Notes: generated by a model from the sequence alone, not told the origin. A stretch of 64,000 nt of DNA from Saccharopolyspora galaxeae (GCF_016526145.1 NZ_JADDUE010000007.1:1-64000), one strand, 5' to 3'. Numbered from the stretch's first letter, positions 18,373-28,293 are shown. Numbers and translations are program-made.

Positions 18373-18433
18373 CGGTCGCTGACTCCTAGTGCGGTGTGGC
18401 GGGGTGTGGTGCGGGTGCGGGACCGGGCGCGGC

Positions 18434-19804
18434 TCAGCCGTGCACGTGCAGCGGCTTGCCTGCCAGCGCCAGGTGGGCCTCGCCGAGCGCCTCGGTCTGC
18501 GTGGGGTGGGCGTGCACCAGCGGTGCCACGTCCTCCGGCAGCGCCTCCCAGTTGTAGATCAGCTGGGCTTCACCGATGAGCTCGCCGACCCGGTCGCCGA
18601 CCAGGTGCAGGCCCAGCACCGGACCGTCGGCGGCGCGGACCAGCTTGACCGCCCCGGCCGTCTTCAGGATCTGGCTCTTGCCGTTGCCCGCGAGGTCGTA
18701 GGTGAACGTCTGCACCTCGCCGTACTGTTCCTTGGCCGCGGCTTCGGTCAGCCCGACCGAGGCGACCTCCGGGTGGCTGTAGGTGACCCGCGGGATGCCC
18801 GCCTCGTCGATCGGGGCCGGGTTCAGCCCGGCGATCTCCTCGGCGATGAACACGCCCTGCTGGAACCCGCGGTGCGCCAGCTGCAGCCCCGGCACGATGT
18901 CACCGACCGCGTACACCCCGTCGAGGCTGGTGCGCAGCCGGTCGTCGGTGGTGACGAAGCCGCGCTCCATCGCGACCCCGGCCTCCTCGTAACCGAGGCC
19001 CGCGGTGCTCGGCCCGCGCCCGACCGCCACCAGCAGCAGGTCCGCGTCGAGCTGGTCGCCGCTTTCCAGGCTCACCGAAACGCCGGAGTCGGTCTGCTGC
19101 GCGCCGGTGAACTTCACGCCGGTCTTGAACTTGATGCCGCGCTTGCGGAACGACCGCTCGAGCTGCTTGGAGGCGAACTCGTCCTCGTTCGGCACCAGGT
19201 GCGGCAGCGCCTCGACGATCGTGACCTCGGCGCCGAAGGAGCGCCACACGCTGGCGAACTCCACGCCGATCACACCGCCGCCGAGCACCACGACCTTGTC
19301 CGGCACGTAGTCCAGGTTCAGCGCTTCCTCGCTGGCGATGACCCGCCCGCCCAGCTCCAGGCCCGGCAGCGACTTGGAGTACGAGCCGGTGGCCAGCACG
19401 ACGTTCTTGCCGGTGTAGCGGGTGCCGCCGACATCGACGGTGTTGCGGTCCACCAGCTTGCCCGCACCCTCGACCAGCTGGACCTGGTGCGCCTTGGCCA
19501 AGCCCTGCAGGCCCTTGTGCAGCTTGGTGACGACGCCGTCCTTGTAGGAGTTGACCCCGTTGATGTCGATGCCCTCGAGCGAGGTCTTGACGCCGAACTG
19601 ATCGCCGTCGCGGGCCGAATCGGCCACCTCCGCGGCGTGCAGCAGAGCCTTGGTGGGAATGCACCCGCGGTGCAAGCAGGTCCCACCGAGCTTGTCCTTT
19701 TCGATGAGGACGACGGACAGGCCCAGCTCAGCCGCGCGGAAAGCGCAGGCGTAGCCGCCCGAACCGCCGCCGAGAATGACCAGATCGGCGGACGTGTCGG
19801 TCAC
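18434..19804 (-). CDS. lpdA: dihydrolipoyl dehydrogenase (E3)
   Basis: About 456 residues. FAD-binding [20 protein letters not shown], redox disulfide [16 protein letters not shown]-binding [17 protein letters not shown], second FAD motif [11 protein letters not shown] and the C-terminal His-Glu dyad [10 protein letters not shown] are all present. Reoxidises dihydrolipoyl groups on SucB. I prefer the GTG at 19804 because GAGGAG lies 6 nt before it; an in-frame ATG at 19825 would add seven residues but lacks a ribosome site. First gene of the lpdA-sucB unit. Confidence 0.95.
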   Translation of the reverse strand: MTDTSADLVILGGGSGGYACAFRAAELGLSVVLIEKDKLGGTCLHRGCIPTKALLHAAEVADSARDGDQFGVKTSLEGIDINGVNSYKDGVVTKLHKGLQGLAKAHQVQLVEGAGKLVDRNTVDVGGTRYTGKNVVLATGSYSKSLPGLELGGRVIASEEALNLDYVPDKVVVLGGGVIGVEFASVWRSFGAEVTIVEALPHLVPNEDEFASKQLERSFRKRGIKFKTGVKFTGAQQTDSGVSVSLESGDQLDADLLLVAVGRGPSTAGLGYEEAGVAMERGFVTTDDRLRTSLDGVYAVGDIVPGLQLAHRGFQQGVFIAEEIAGLNPAPIDEAGIPRVTYSHPEVASVGLTEAAAKEQYGEVQTFTYDLAGNGKSQILKTAGAVKLVRAADGPVLGLHLVGDRVGELIGEAQLIYNWEALPEDVAPLVHAHPTQTEALGEAHLALAGKPLHVHG

Positions 19805-20096
19805 TTCGCACTCCTCGACAGCCATCGTTGACTCGCTTCGGTGCCGCCCGGCCCGGCTGTCGCACGAGGCGCGGAACACCCGGGAGACATCTTGTCACCA
19901 CCCGAAGGAACGATGCGACGTGGGCTCGCCGGGGATCAGCGGAACGTGCCGGATGCCACTGGATCGTTTTCGGCGCATTCTCAGCCTCCGCTCAGCGTCG
20001 CGGTGGCATCATCGCGAACAGGAGTTGCACGAGTCGGCGGAACGCCGTCCGGCCTGGTACCCGGCGGCCCGCGACGCTCGCGGGAAGGCGAATGCG

Positions 20097-20450
20097 GTGG
20101 GACTGTTCGATCGTTTCCGGCGACGGCGGCGCCCGGCCGGATCGGCCACTTCCCGCGATTCCGAGCACCTGCGTGCGTGGGCGGAAGGTCATTACGGCGT
20201 CGAGGCTTTCCTGGAGCCGCGAACCAACGTCACCGAAACCACGTTATTGCTGGTCGCGCATGACGGGGAATGGACCAGGCGGCGAGTGGACGGGCCGCGC
20301 GCGGCGTTCCGGTTCGCCCACCGGCTCGGGATGCCCTGCTACGAGGTCGCCAAGCTCGGCTACCCGCAGCGGATGCGGGATTACCAGGCGCGGCAACGGA
20401 TCCTGCGGCGGCGCGAACAACGCCGCAGAGACCTCGGGGACATCGGCTAG
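20097..20450 (+). CDS. conserved hypothetical protein, 117 aa
   Basis: Starts at a GTG with GGGAAGG 9 nt upstream. Begins MGLFDRFRRRRRPAG, then HYGVEAFLEPRTNVTETTLL, VAHDGEWTRRRV and PCYEVAKLGYPQRMRDYQAR. No membrane segment or known domain. I recall similar short proteins in many actinobacteria near this locus, without function. The very basic ends suggest nucleic acid or membrane-surface contact, which is inference. Confidence 0.75.
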   Translation: MGLFDRFRRRRRPAGSATSRDSEHLRAWAEGHYGVEAFLEPRTNVTETTLLLVAHDGEWTRRRVDGPRAAFRFAHRLGMPCYEVAKLGYPQRMRDYQARQRILRRREQRRRDLGDIG

Positions 20451-20523
20451 GAATGTGCGTGCTCGGCGGCGCCACTGCGAAGAGTTCCGCAACGCGCGTG
20501 CGCGCGCCGTCGCGACTGGGTCG

Positions 20524-21036
20524 CTAGTTCGCGACTCGCGTGGACGGGACCAGGCGCACCGGGAAGTTCACCGATTTCGCGACGTAGCACAGCTCGTGCG
20601 CCCGCCGGTGCAGCGCCTCGGCCGCATCGACGCTGGCCAGGTCCTCGACGGCGACCTCCGGGTTGAGCACCACTTCGCTGAACTGCCCGGAACCGTCGGA
20701 GTTCTCCGCCAGCGTGCCGCGCGCCCGGTCGTGGTAGCCGATCACGACGACGCCGTGCTCGGCCGCCAAGTGCAGGAACCACAGCATGTGGCACTGCGAC
20801 AGCGAGGCGACCAGCAGTTCCTCCGGGTTGTAGCGGTCCGGATCGCCGAGGAAGGCGGGGTCCGCGGATGCCTCGATGGAGTTCTTGCCGGGGGAGCGGA
20901 CCTCGTGGGTGCGCTCGTAGCTGTGATAACTGCTGGTCCCGGCGCCGGTGTTGCCGGTCCACACCACCTCGACCGCGAAACCGTGCCGAGTCGGTGCGGT
21001 GCCGTCCGGTCTGCTGCGCCCGCTGGGTTCGCTCAC
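20524..21036 (-). CDS. OsmC-family protein
   Basis: 170 residues from the GTG at 21036. The OsmC fold is shown by NPEELLVASLSQCHMLWFLH with the first redox cysteine and AHELCYVAKSVNFPV with the second, the pair that reduces organic hydroperoxides in OsmC/Ohr. The N-terminal part has the YNPEEL-preceding strand region typical of the broad OsmC group rather than canonical Ohr. Substrate and thiol partner unknown; lipoylated SucB/LpdA reduces Ohr in some bacteria, and both are nearby, but this is only suggestive. Confidence 0.88.
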   Translation of the reverse strand: MSEPSGRSRPDGTAPTRHGFAVEVVWTGNTGAGTSSYHSYERTHEVRSPGKNSIEASADPAFLGDPDRYNPEELLVASLSQCHMLWFLHLAAEHGVVVIGYHDRARGTLAENSDGSGQFSEVVLNPEVAVEDLASVDAAEALHRRAHELCYVAKSVNFPVRLVPSTRVAN

Positions 21037-21053
21037 CCGGCCATCCTGGCATC

Positions 21054-21106
21054 GCCCGGGGCCGGTGTGGACTCCTTTCGCGGATGAGTTCACACCGGCC
21101 CCGGGC
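21054..21106 (-). terminator. pepA terminator
   Basis: A 21-bp stem starting GCCCGGGGCCGGTGTG and ending in its complement, with one G-T pair and an 11-nt loop, downstream of the pepA stop and just before the OsmC start. Among the strongest hairpins in the window. Confidence 0.85.
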
Positions 21107-21113
21107 GGAGCCA

Positions 21114-21163
21114 CGTCAGAAATCGCGGTCACACCGGCAAGGGGCAGCGAGAAGGCCGCCGAG
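21114..21163 (+). repeat. dispersed 50-bp intergenic repeat, copy A
   Basis: Begins CGTCAGAAATCGCGGTCACA and contains CCGGCAAGGGGCAGCGAG; 46 of 50 bases match the copy at 27871-27920 in the same orientation. Lies between the pepA terminator and the pepA stop. Confidence 0.85.
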
Positions 21164-21172
21164 GTAGGTGTG

Positions 21173-22663
21173 TCAGCCGTTCTCGGCGATGTCGGCCAGC
21201 ACGGCCGCGATCGTGCGAACCGGCACGCCGGTGCCGCCCTTCGGGGTGTAGCCCCACGGCGAGTTCGAGTTGTACGCCGGGCCCGCCACGTCGAGGTGCG
21301 CCCACGGCAGCTCGCCTGCCACGAACTCCTGCAGGAAATGGCCCGCCGCGAGCATCCCGCCCCAGCGGTGCCCCGGGACGTTGGCGATGTCGGCGAGCTT
21401 GGAGTCCAGGTCGCCACGCAGCTCGTCCGGCAGCGGCATCGGCCACGCGCCCTCGCCGGAAGCCTGCGAGAGCCGGGCGACCCGGTCCCGGAAGTCCTCG
21501 CTGCCCATCACCGCCGGGGTGCGCTTGCCCAGCGCGACGACCTGCGCACCGGTGAGCGTCGAGGTCTCGATCAGGTAGTCCGGCTCGTCCTCGGCGGCGC
21601 GCACCATCGCGTCGGCCAGGATCAGCCGGCCTTCCGCGTCGGTGTTGAGCACCTCGACGGTCTTGCCGCCGTACATCGTCAGCACGTCGCCGGGCCGGTA
21701 GGCGTTGCCGGAGGGCATGTTCTCCACCATCGGCACCGTGGCGGTGACCTCCAGCGGATAGTTCAGCTTCGCGACCAGCACCATCGTGGCGATCACCGCG
21801 GCGGCCCCGGACATGTCCGAGGTCATCTCGTCCATCGTGGCGGCGGGCTTGAGCGAGATGCCGCCGGTGTCGAAGGTGACGCCCTTGCCGACCAGCGCGA
21901 CCTTCTTCGCCGCCTTCGGCCCCTTGTGCCGCAGCCGCACCAGCCGCGGCGGGCGGGTCGACCCGGCGCCGACGCCGAGGATTCCGCCGTAACCGGCCTT
22001 GCGCAGCGCCGCGTCGTCGAGCACCTCGACCTCCAGCCCGGCCGAGCGGGCCAGTTCCGCGGCGCGGTCGGCGAACGAGGCCGGGTACAGGTCGTTCGGC
22101 GGGGTGTTGATCAGGTCGCGGGCCGCGCCGACCGACTCGCCGATCACCGAGCCGCCCTTGAGCGCGGACTTGGCCGCCTCGTCCTTGGCGTCCGGCACCA
22201 CCACGTCGACCTTGGCCACCGGGTCGTCGCCGCGTTCGGACTTGTACTGCCGGAACGAGTAGGCGCCGAGCACGGTGCCCTGCACCGCCGCGGACAGGTC
22301 GAGCGCACCGAGGGTGGTCGCCGCGTGCGAGAAACCGGCCAGCGCGCGGGCCGCGGCACCGGAGGCGCGGCGCACCGTCTCCCCGGTCGGTGCTTCGCCG
22401 GTGACCTTGCCGAGCCCGGTGGCCAGCAGCACGTCCGCGCGCAGGCCGTTGCCCGCCGGGAGCTTGACCACCTCGTCGGCCTTGCCGGTCGCGCCGAGCG
22501 TGCCGAGCACCTTCGCCAGATCACCGTCGAACCCGGCCGCTACCTGCTCCGAGCCCGCGGCCAGCTCCGGTCCGTCGGCCCCGGCGACGATTCCGATGAC
22601 CAGGGCCTCGACGGTCAGCTTCGCGGCGCTGGTGTCGGTGAGGGCGAGTTTCGGCGTGCTCAC
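21173..22663 (-). CDS. pepA: leucyl (cytosol) aminopeptidase, family M17
   Basis: 496 residues from the GTG at 22663 with GAGGAA upstream. The M17 catalytic domain has [14 protein letters not shown] with metal-binding Lys and Asp and the family signature [14 protein letters not shown]; the bicarbonate-site arginine lies in the latter. Releases N-terminal amino acids; some family members also bind DNA. Conserved position next to the lipoate/2-oxo acid block (Rv2213, from memory). Confidence 0.95.
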   Translation of the reverse strand: MSTPKLALTDTSAAKLTVEALVIGIVAGADGPELAAGSEQVAAGFDGDLAKVLGTLGATGKADEVVKLPAGNGLRADVLLATGLGKVTGEAPTGETVRRASGAAARALAGFSHAATTLGALDLSAAVQGTVLGAYSFRQYKSERGDDPVAKVDVVVPDAKDEAAKSALKGGSVIGESVGAARDLINTPPNDLYPASFADRAAELARSAGLEVEVLDDAALRKAGYGGILGVGAGSTRPPRLVRLRHKGPKAAKKVALVGKGVTFDTGGISLKPAATMDEMTSDMSGAAAVIATMVLVAKLNYPLEVTATVPMVENMPSGNAYRPGDVLTMYGGKTVEVLNTDAEGRLILADAMVRAAEDEPDYLIETSTLTGAQVVALGKRTPAVMGSEDFRDRVARLSQASGEGAWPMPLPDELRGDLDSKLADIANVPGHRWGGMLAAGHFLQEFVAGELPWAHLDVAGPAYNSNSPWGYTPKGGTGVPVRTIAAVLADIAENG

Positions 22664-22994
22664 GTGTGCTTCCTCCGGGAGGTTCGCCTTCGATGGCGGG
22701 TTGAACGCTGCAGGACGGGCCTGACCTGGTCGGTCGCCCTTCCGCCACTCTAGAACGCCGCTGGGATCCGGTCGGCGGCAGCGGGTGGCTCGCCTCGCGG
22801 CCGCGGGAGGTCCGTGCCCTGCCGCGAACTTGCGGCATTCGGCGAGCTTAGCGCCCTCGCGATCATCGGGCAGCCGCATTGCGCCAAGAGGCCGCCGAGC
22901 GCGCATCAGCGGCATCCGCTCGTGCGTAGGCTTTCGGCGCAGGGCTCCGACGGCCGGAGCCGTCGGGTGCGGTGGGTTTTGCGAAGGTGGTCGC
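22664..22994. other. 331-bp divergent intergenic region
   Basis: Separates pepA (minus) and the permease gene (plus). It should hold both promoters. I see a TAGAGT hexamer reading toward pepA near 22750 but no convincing -35, palindrome or small gene. Confidence 0.4.
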
Positions 22995-24266
22995 GTGGCG
23001 GAACGGTTCGCACGGACAACGGCGGCTCCGCCCGCTGCGGCGCGGACCGGGCCGCAGGCGGCCGAGGCGCTCCCGGTGGTGCTCGGCGGAATGCTGGGCG
23101 CGGGCCTGCTGACCGGTCTCGCGCCCGCGGCGCTGGCCGCGGGGCGGTTCCTGCCGCTGGCCATCCCGGTCGCCTTGGTCACGGCGGCGTGCTGCGCGCT
23201 CGCCTCGGCGCACCAGTCCGGCAGCTATCGGGGACCGGGAGCGGCGATCGCCTGCACTCGCGCGCGGCTGGGCGTGCTGCCCGGCCGGATCGGGGCGAGC
23301 ACCGCGCTCGCCGGGCAGCTGGCCGGGCTGGCGGCGGTGGCCCGCGTCGCCGCGGAGCACGCGGTGCCCGCTGCTCCGCCGGGGTCATCCGCGGTGGTCG
23401 TGCTGCTGGTGGTGCTGGCCGCGACCGCAGGACTGCGCATCCGCGGCACTGCGGCGTGGCTGTGGCTCGGGCTCACCTGCGCCGTGCTCGGTGTGGTGAT
23501 CGCGGCCTGCTTCGCGATCGAGCCGGCCGCCGCGCCCGCGGCCGGGATGCCGCAGGGCGACGCCGGTATCGGGATCACCGGAGCGGCCGCGTTGCTGTTC
23601 TTCGGCTTCCTCGGATTCGAGCGCCTCACCGCACCCTCCGAGGACCGGGACCGGCAACGCGGCGTCGTCGTCCGATGGGGGACGTCGGCGGCGTTGATCG
23701 TTGCCGCGGTGCTGATGTGCGTGCTGGCCTTGGCGCTGCTGCACCAGCTCGGCCCCGCGCGGCTGGCGCTTTCGGACCGGCCGCTGCTGGACGCGCTGGA
23801 CGCCGCGGGTGCGAGTGACCTGCGGCGACCGGTCGGGCTCGGCGCCGGCCTCGCGATGCTTCCGGTGCTGCTGGCGCTGTTGGAATCGCTGCGTTCCACC
23901 GCGCTGTCGGTGCAACGCGAAGGCGACCTGCCGCGGGTGCTGGCCCGCGACGGCCGCTACGGCACGCCCTACCTGCTGGACCTGGGCTGCGGGCTGCTCG
24001 CCGCGGCGGTGTCGGTGCTGGTGCAGCCAGCGGCGGCGATGGCGTTCGCGGCGTGCTGCCTGCTGGTGCACCATGCGCTGGCCAACGCCGCGGCCCGGGT
24101 GCTGCTGGCGAGCGATCAGGTGTGGCGGATGCGCTCGGCCTGCCTCGGCATGGGGTTGGCGGTGATCCTGGCCATGAGCATGTCGATCCATGCCATGCTC
24201 GCAACGTTGGTGGTGGTCATCGCGGGTCCGCTGGCCGCGGGCCCGATCGCACGGCGCTGGAGATGA
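22995..24266 (+). CDS. APC-superfamily amino acid permease-like membrane protein
   Basis: 423 residues with about 12 hydrophobic segments. The first helix [20 protein letters not shown] and the later [21 protein letters not shown] resemble the unwound helix 1 and the SYxGPGAxI motif of amino acid/polyamine permeases. [20 protein letters not shown] is like the conserved TM6-7 region. It is more Ala/Leu-rich and shorter than classical permeases, so substrate and even transport direction are unknown. The stop is 3 bp from the DUF402 start. Confidence 0.7.
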   Translation: MAERFARTTAAPPAAARTGPQAAEALPVVLGGMLGAGLLTGLAPAALAAGRFLPLAIPVALVTAACCALASAHQSGSYRGPGAAIACTRARLGVLPGRIGASTALAGQLAGLAAVARVAAEHAVPAAPPGSSAVVVLLVVLAATAGLRIRGTAAWLWLGLTCAVLGVVIAACFAIEPAAAPAAGMPQGDAGIGITGAAALLFFGFLGFERLTAPSEDRDRQRGVVVRWGTSAALIVAAVLMCVLALALLHQLGPARLALSDRPLLDALDAAGASDLRRPVGLGAGLAMLPVLLALLESLRSTALSVQREGDLPRVLARDGRYGTPYLLDLGCGLLAAAVSVLVQPAAAMAFAACCLLVHHALANAAARVLLASDQVWRMRSACLGMGLAVILAMSMSIHAMLATLVVVIAGPLAAGPIARRWR

Positions 24267-24269
24267 CGA

Positions 24270-24935
24270 ATGCTCGAAGGCAGTCCGGAACGCGGGAAGT
24301 CCGGCATCGCGCAGGCGGAGTGGCCGCCCGGCGCGGAGATCCTCTACCGCTTCTGGCGCCTCGACGGGTCGCTCGGGACCGTGCACCCCGCGCGGGTCGT
24401 CGAGGACGCGCCGGACCGGACGCTGTGCTGGGTTCCCGCGGGCACCCCGATCCGCATCACGACCTCGCCGGACGGGCGCAAACCCCGGGAGCTGCCGATG
24501 CACGAGCGGTTCTCCGGCGTGCGCGTCCCAGCGCTGTCGGTCTGGCACGGCACGCCCACGCTGCGGATGGTCTCCGCGTGGCACTGGTCGTCGGTGTGGT
24601 GGTTCTTCGAGCCGGACGGGGAGTTCCGCAACTGGTACGTGAACCTGGAGGTCCCGCTGGGCCGGGACGACACCGGTGTGGACCGCGTGGACGGGGTGCT
24701 GGACCTGGAGGTCTTCCCCGGCGGCCGCTGGGCGTGGAAGGACGAGGACGAGCTGGCGCCCGCGCTGGCCGCAGGCCGCATCGACGAGGCGCACCTGCGC
24801 CGGTTGCGCTCCGAAGGGGAGCGGATGGCGGGACTCGCCGAAGCGGGCCGGTTCCCGTTCGACGGCAGCTATTGCGACGCCCGGCCCGACCCGTCCTGGC
24901 CGCTGCCCACGCTGCCCGCCGAACTCGTGCGGTGA
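24270..24935 (+). CDS. DUF402 domain protein
   Basis: 221 residues. YRFWRLDGSLGTVHPARVVED opens the domain, followed by WHWSSVWWFFEPDGEFRNWYVNLE with DRVDGVLDLEVFPGGRWAWKDEDEL, the metal-binding pattern of the FomD/Ntdp nucleoside phosphatase-like family. Actinobacterial members of this length are uncharacterised. Starts 3 bp after the permease stop, so translationally linked to it. Confidence 0.88.
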   Translation: MLEGSPERGKSGIAQAEWPPGAEILYRFWRLDGSLGTVHPARVVEDAPDRTLCWVPAGTPIRITTSPDGRKPRELPMHERFSGVRVPALSVWHGTPTLRMVSAWHWSSVWWFFEPDGEFRNWYVNLEVPLGRDDTGVDRVDGVLDLEVFPGGRWAWKDEDELAPALAAGRIDEAHLRRLRSEGERMAGLAEAGRFPFDGSYCDARPDPSWPLPTLPAELVR

Positions 24936-24994
24936 TCGGAGCCGGTCGGCGATTCCATCGCGGGTCCGGTTTCACCGCGACGTACGGGTGACAG

Positions 24995-25291
24995 TTACAG
25001 CGCGAGGAAGAAGAACAACCCGAACAGCGCCGTGAGCGCGGCGATCCCGCCGACGCTGCCGCCGCGCAGATCCTTCGGGAAGAACGAGTGGTGCTTGCCG
25101 TACCACCAGAAACCCCAGAACGCGACGGCCGCCACGCCGACGACCGCGCCGAACACTCCCAGCCACGCGTAGCCCCACAGCACCAGGAGCCCGCCGCCCA
25201 ACGGCATCAGCAGTCCGAGCGCGGCGGCCAGCGCGTCCTGCTGCACCGTCGTCGGCCCGGTCGTCGCGGGCACGTCGTTCTGATGGGTCAT
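24995..25291 (-). CDS. small two- to three-helix membrane protein
   Basis: 98 residues: a polar N-terminus (MTHQNDVPATTGPTTVQQD), two helices covering LLMPLGGGLLVLWGYAWLGV and VVGVAAVAFWGFWWYG, then the motif KHHSFFPKDLR and a C-terminal helix. No family recognised. ATG at 25291 is preceded by a leaderless-type TATGAT. Divergent from ilvE. Confidence 0.7.
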   Translation of the reverse strand: MTHQNDVPATTGPTTVQQDALAAALGLLMPLGGGLLVLWGYAWLGVFGAVVGVAAVAFWGFWWYGKHHSFFPKDLRGGSVGGIAALTALFGLFFFLAL

Positions 25292-25297
25292 GCCGAC

Positions 25298-25303
25298 ATC
25301 ATA
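25298..25303 (-). promoter_or_regulatory. -10 hexamer TATGAT, leaderless
   Basis: Ends 6 nt before the ATG at 25291 on the minus strand. Confidence 0.6.
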
Positions 25304-25493
25304 GAGCGTCGCCGTGAAGGGTTGGCGCGGATTCTTCCGGACAGTTCTGCGGCACCGCCGCGGATCGATTCGCCACGGGGGCGGCACGTCCGATCGCGGT
25401 CCGTTCCCGGGCCAGGAAACTCTGCTGCTGCTGCGGGAAAACTCGGAGGCCCGACCGCTGCAGTCCCGGTATCCACTGCTCGGAGGCGCGCGA

Positions 25494-25499
25494 TACGGT
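25494..25499 (+). promoter_or_regulatory. -10 hexamer TACGGT, leaderless ilvE
   Basis: Ends 6 nt before the ATG at 25506; the same hexamer precedes glnE. Confidence 0.55.
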
Positions 25500-25505
25500 T
25501 GCGCC

Positions 25506-26609
25506 ATGAGCGAAGACCTCTCGTTTTCCCGGTTCCCCAGTTCGCGTCCGGCCACCGATGGGCAACGGGCCGAGGTACTGGCTAACCCGGGTTTCGGGAA
25601 GTTCTTCACCGACCACATGGCGACCGCGCGCTACTCCGCCGAGCGGGGCTGGCACGACGCGCAGGTCGAGGCGTACCACTCGCTGGAGCTGGACCCGGCG
25701 ACCACCGTGCTGCACTACGCGCAGGCGATCTTCGAGGGCCTGAAGGCGTACCAGCAGCCCGACGGCTCGGTCGCTGCGTTCCGCCCGGACGAGAACGCCC
25801 GCCGCTTCCAGCGCTCCGCGCGGCGGCTGGCGATGCCGGAGCTGCCGGAGCAGGTGTTCCTGGACTCGCTGCGCGAACTCGTCGCCATCGATCGGCAGTG
25901 GGTGCCGGAGGCGGGCGAGAGTTCGCTGTACCTGCGGCCGTTCATGATCTCCACCGAGGTCAGCCTCGGGGTGAACCGCCCGGCCAGTGAATACCTTTAC
26001 GCGTTGATCGCCTCACCGGCCGGTTCGTACTTCGCGGGCGGGATCAAGCCGGTGACGGTGTGGCTCAGCCACGAGTACGTGCGGGCCGCGCCCGGCGGCA
26101 CCGGCGCCGCGAAGTTCGCCGGCAACTACGCGGCCTCGTTCGCCGCGCAGGCCGAGGCCGTGGAAAACGGCTGCGACCAGGTCGTCTGGCTGGACGCGGT
26201 GGAGCGCCGCGCGGTCGAGGAGATGGGCGGGATGAACCTGTTCTTCGTGCTCGGCTCGGGCCATGGCGCGCGGCTGGTCACCCCGGAGCTGTCCGGCAGC
26301 CTGCTGCCCGGCGTGACCCGGTCGTCGCTGCTGGAGCTCGGCGCGGATCTGGGCTTGCAGGTCGAACAGCGGCGGATCACCACCGACGAGTGGGAGAAGA
26401 AGGCCCGCTCCGGCGAGCTGACCGAGGTCTTCGCCTGCGGCACCGCCGCGGTGATCACGCCGGTCGGACACGTCAAGCACCAGGAAGGCGAGTTCACCAT
26501 CGCCGACGGCGAGCCCGGCCCGGTCACGATGCGGCTGCGCGAGCGCCTCACCAAGATCCAGCAGGGCGCCGAGCCCGACGAGCACGGCTGGATGACCAAG
26601 CTCGCCTGA
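25506..26609 (+). CDS. ilvE: branched-chain amino acid aminotransferase
   Basis: 367 residues, fold-type IV PLP enzyme. [15 protein letters not shown] and the substrate-loop [12 protein letters not shown]-like segment [17 protein letters not shown] are present. The PLP lysine is in [12 protein letters not shown], and [11 protein letters not shown] and [13 protein letters not shown] complete the family pattern. Transaminates Leu, Ile and Val with 2-oxoglutarate. Position matches Rv2210c (from memory). Ends in its own terminator. Confidence 0.96.
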   Translation: MSEDLSFSRFPSSRPATDGQRAEVLANPGFGKFFTDHMATARYSAERGWHDAQVEAYHSLELDPATTVLHYAQAIFEGLKAYQQPDGSVAAFRPDENARRFQRSARRLAMPELPEQVFLDSLRELVAIDRQWVPEAGESSLYLRPFMISTEVSLGVNRPASEYLYALIASPAGSYFAGGIKPVTVWLSHEYVRAAPGGTGAAKFAGNYAASFAAQAEAVENGCDQVVWLDAVERRAVEEMGGMNLFFVLGSGHGARLVTPELSGSLLPGVTRSSLLELGADLGLQVEQRRITTDEWEKKARSGELTEVFACGTAAVITPVGHVKHQEGEFTIADGEPGPVTMRLRERLTKIQQGAEPDEHGWMTKLA

Positions 26610-26627
26610 GCGGCTCCGGAACGTCCC

Positions 26628-26660
26628 ACGGCGCCTTTCCGCTGGTCGGAGAGGCGCCGT
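26628..26660 (+). terminator. ilvE terminator
   Basis: ACGGCGCCTTTCC / GGAGAGGCGCCGT, 12 of 13 bp paired, 7-nt loop, followed by TGCTTTCGT. Confidence 0.85.
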
Positions 26661-26695
26661 TGCTTTCGTCCCGGGTCGTTGTCGGGGGCGCGGAG

Positions 26696-26701
26696 TAGCT
26701 T
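26696..26701 (+). promoter_or_regulatory. -10 hexamer TAGCTT
   Basis: TAGCTT ends 6 nt before a GTG at 26708. That GTG would add ten residues to the propeller protein; the hexamer may instead start a 30-nt leader carrying the GGGGAG site used by the ATG at 26738. Confidence 0.45.
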
Positions 26702-26737
26702 CTCCCGGTGAGGCACATCACTCACTGGGGAGCAACC

Positions 26738-27820
26738 ATGCCGAACGCACTACTGATGATCGGAACCCGCAAGGGACTTTGGCTGGCGCGGCGCACCGGA
26801 TCGGGCTGGGACGTGACCGGACCGCACCTGCCGATGGCCGAGATCTACGCGGTGGCCGTGGACACCCGGCGGCGCGCGCCGCGGCTGCTGGTCGGCGCGT
26901 CCAGCACGCACTACGGGCCGAGCGTGGTCACCAGCGACGACCTCGGTGCCAGCTGGCAGGAACCGGACGCGGCGCCGATCGCGTTCCCCGCCGACACCGG
27001 CGCGGCGCTGGAGCGGGTGTGGCAGCTCGCGCCCGGGCCGGTGGACCAGCCCGAGGTCGTCTACGCGGGCACCGAACCCTCCGCGCTGTTCCGCTCGGAA
27101 GACCACGGCCGGACCTACGAGCTGGTCCGCGGGTTGTGGGACAACCCGGACCGGGAGCACTGGACGCCGGGTTTCGGCGGGATGGCCGTGCATTCGGTGC
27201 TGCCGCATCCGCACGACCACCGGCGGGTGGTGGTCGCGATGTCCACCGGCGGCGTCTACCGCACCACCGACGGCGGCGGGAACTGGGAGGCGAGCAACCG
27301 CGGCGTGCGGGCGTACTTCTTCCCGGAGGACGAATACCCGCGGTTCGGCCAATGCGTGCACAAGGTCGCGCAGCACCCGGCCAAACCGGAGCGCTATTTC
27401 CTGCAGAACCACCACGGCGTGTACCGCAGCGATGACGCGGCCGAGTCCTGGCAATCCATCGCCGACGGCCTGCCCAGCGACTTCGGGTTCCCGATCGTGA
27501 CGCACCCGCACCGGCCGGACGTGATCTACGGCTTCCCGCTGACCGCCGACGCAACGCGCTACCCACCGGAAGGCCGGTGCCGCGTGTACCGCAGCGAGGA
27601 CGCGGGTGATTCGTGGACCGCGCTGTCCGAGGGCTTGCCGGAGCGGTTCTGGTCCGCGGTGATGCGCGATGCGCTGTGCGTGGACGACGCCGACCCGGCA
27701 GGCGTGTACTTCGGTTCCCGTTCCGGTGAGGTCTTCGCCAGCGCCGACGACGGGGACAGCTGGGAACGGGTGGCGGACCACTTGCCGGACGTGATGTCGC
27801 TGCGCGCGGCGGTGTTGTGA
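26738..27820 (+). CDS. Asp-box (BNR) beta-propeller protein, sialidase/YCF48-like fold
   Basis: 360 residues, cytosolic (no signal peptide). At least four Asp-box motifs of the S-x-D-x-G-x-x-W type are visible: TSDDLGASW, RTTDGGGNW, RSEDAGDSW and SADDGDSW. Also LFRSEDHGRTYE and GVYRSDDAAESW. These lie on propeller blades, but the Arg triad, Tyr and Asp of true sialidases are not evident, so a binding or scaffold role is likely. GGGGAG lies 5 nt before the ATG. Followed by a MoaD/ThiS-type gene; the two-gene pairing recurs in bacteria (from memory) without known function. Confidence 0.8.
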   Translation: MPNALLMIGTRKGLWLARRTGSGWDVTGPHLPMAEIYAVAVDTRRRAPRLLVGASSTHYGPSVVTSDDLGASWQEPDAAPIAFPADTGAALERVWQLAPGPVDQPEVVYAGTEPSALFRSEDHGRTYELVRGLWDNPDREHWTPGFGGMAVHSVLPHPHDHRRVVVAMSTGGVYRTTDGGGNWEASNRGVRAYFFPEDEYPRFGQCVHKVAQHPAKPERYFLQNHHGVYRSDDAAESWQSIADGLPSDFGFPIVTHPHRPDVIYGFPLTADATRYPPEGRCRVYRSEDAGDSWTALSEGLPERFWSAVMRDALCVDDADPAGVYFGSRSGEVFASADDGDSWERVADHLPDVMSLRAAVL

Positions 27821-27870
27821 GTCCTCGCAGGCGTTTCGCCGACCTGGTCGATCGCGGCCGACGGGGCATA

Positions 27871-27920
27871 CGTCAGAAAGCGCGGTCACACCGGCAAGGG
27901 GCAGCGAGGAAGCCGCTGAG
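27871..27920 (+). repeat. dispersed 50-bp intergenic repeat, copy B
   Basis: Begins CGTCAGAAAGCGCGGTCACA; differs from the copy at 21114-21163 at 4 of 50 positions. Lies between the propeller gene and the MoaD/ThiS-type gene. Confidence 0.85.
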
Positions 27921-27998
27921 ATTCCGCTACCGGCACCGCTACGCAAATCATCCTGAAAGAACTTCTTAGAGATCCGGAACCTTCTCGAGGTGATCACG

Positions 27999-28283
27999 AT
28001 GCAGGTGACGTTGGTGTTGCCGCGGATGTTGCAGGACAAGGCAGGGGGAGTCGCGCGGCTGGACCTCGACCTGGACGGCGACCCGACGCTGGACGGGGCG
28101 CTGGACGTGGTCGCGGCGCGGCATCCGGCGTTGGAGCGGCGGCTGCGGGACGAGAGCCGCGCGCTGCGCCGTTACGTCAACTTCTACCTGGACGGGCAGG
28201 AGTGCCGCGGGCTCGCCGGGGCGGGTTCGCGGCTGCGGGAAGGCGCCGAGATCCAGGTCGTGGCCTCGGTCGCGGGCGGTTGA
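27999..28283 (+). CDS. MoaD/ThiS-family ubiquitin-like protein
   Basis: 94 residues of beta-grasp fold ending in VAGG; the C-terminal Gly-Gly is what E1-like enzymes adenylate and thiocarboxylate. Also typical are LRRYVNFYLDGQECRGL and LREGAEIQVVASVAGG. The ATG at 27999 has GAGG 8 nt upstream. No moa, thi or E1-like gene is nearby, so it is not clearly part of molybdopterin or thiazole synthesis. It follows the propeller gene by 178 bp with a repeat between. Confidence 0.88.
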   Translation: MQVTLVLPRMLQDKAGGVARLDLDLDGDPTLDGALDVVAARHPALERRLRDESRALRRYVNFYLDGQECRGLAGAGSRLREGAEIQVVASVAGG

Positions 28284-28293
28284 TCGGCGCTGC

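Noticed and set aside
26738-27820. Exo-alpha-sialidase activity
   Set aside because: Asp boxes define only the propeller fold; the arginine triad and Tyr/Glu pair of sialidases are not seen and there is no export signal.
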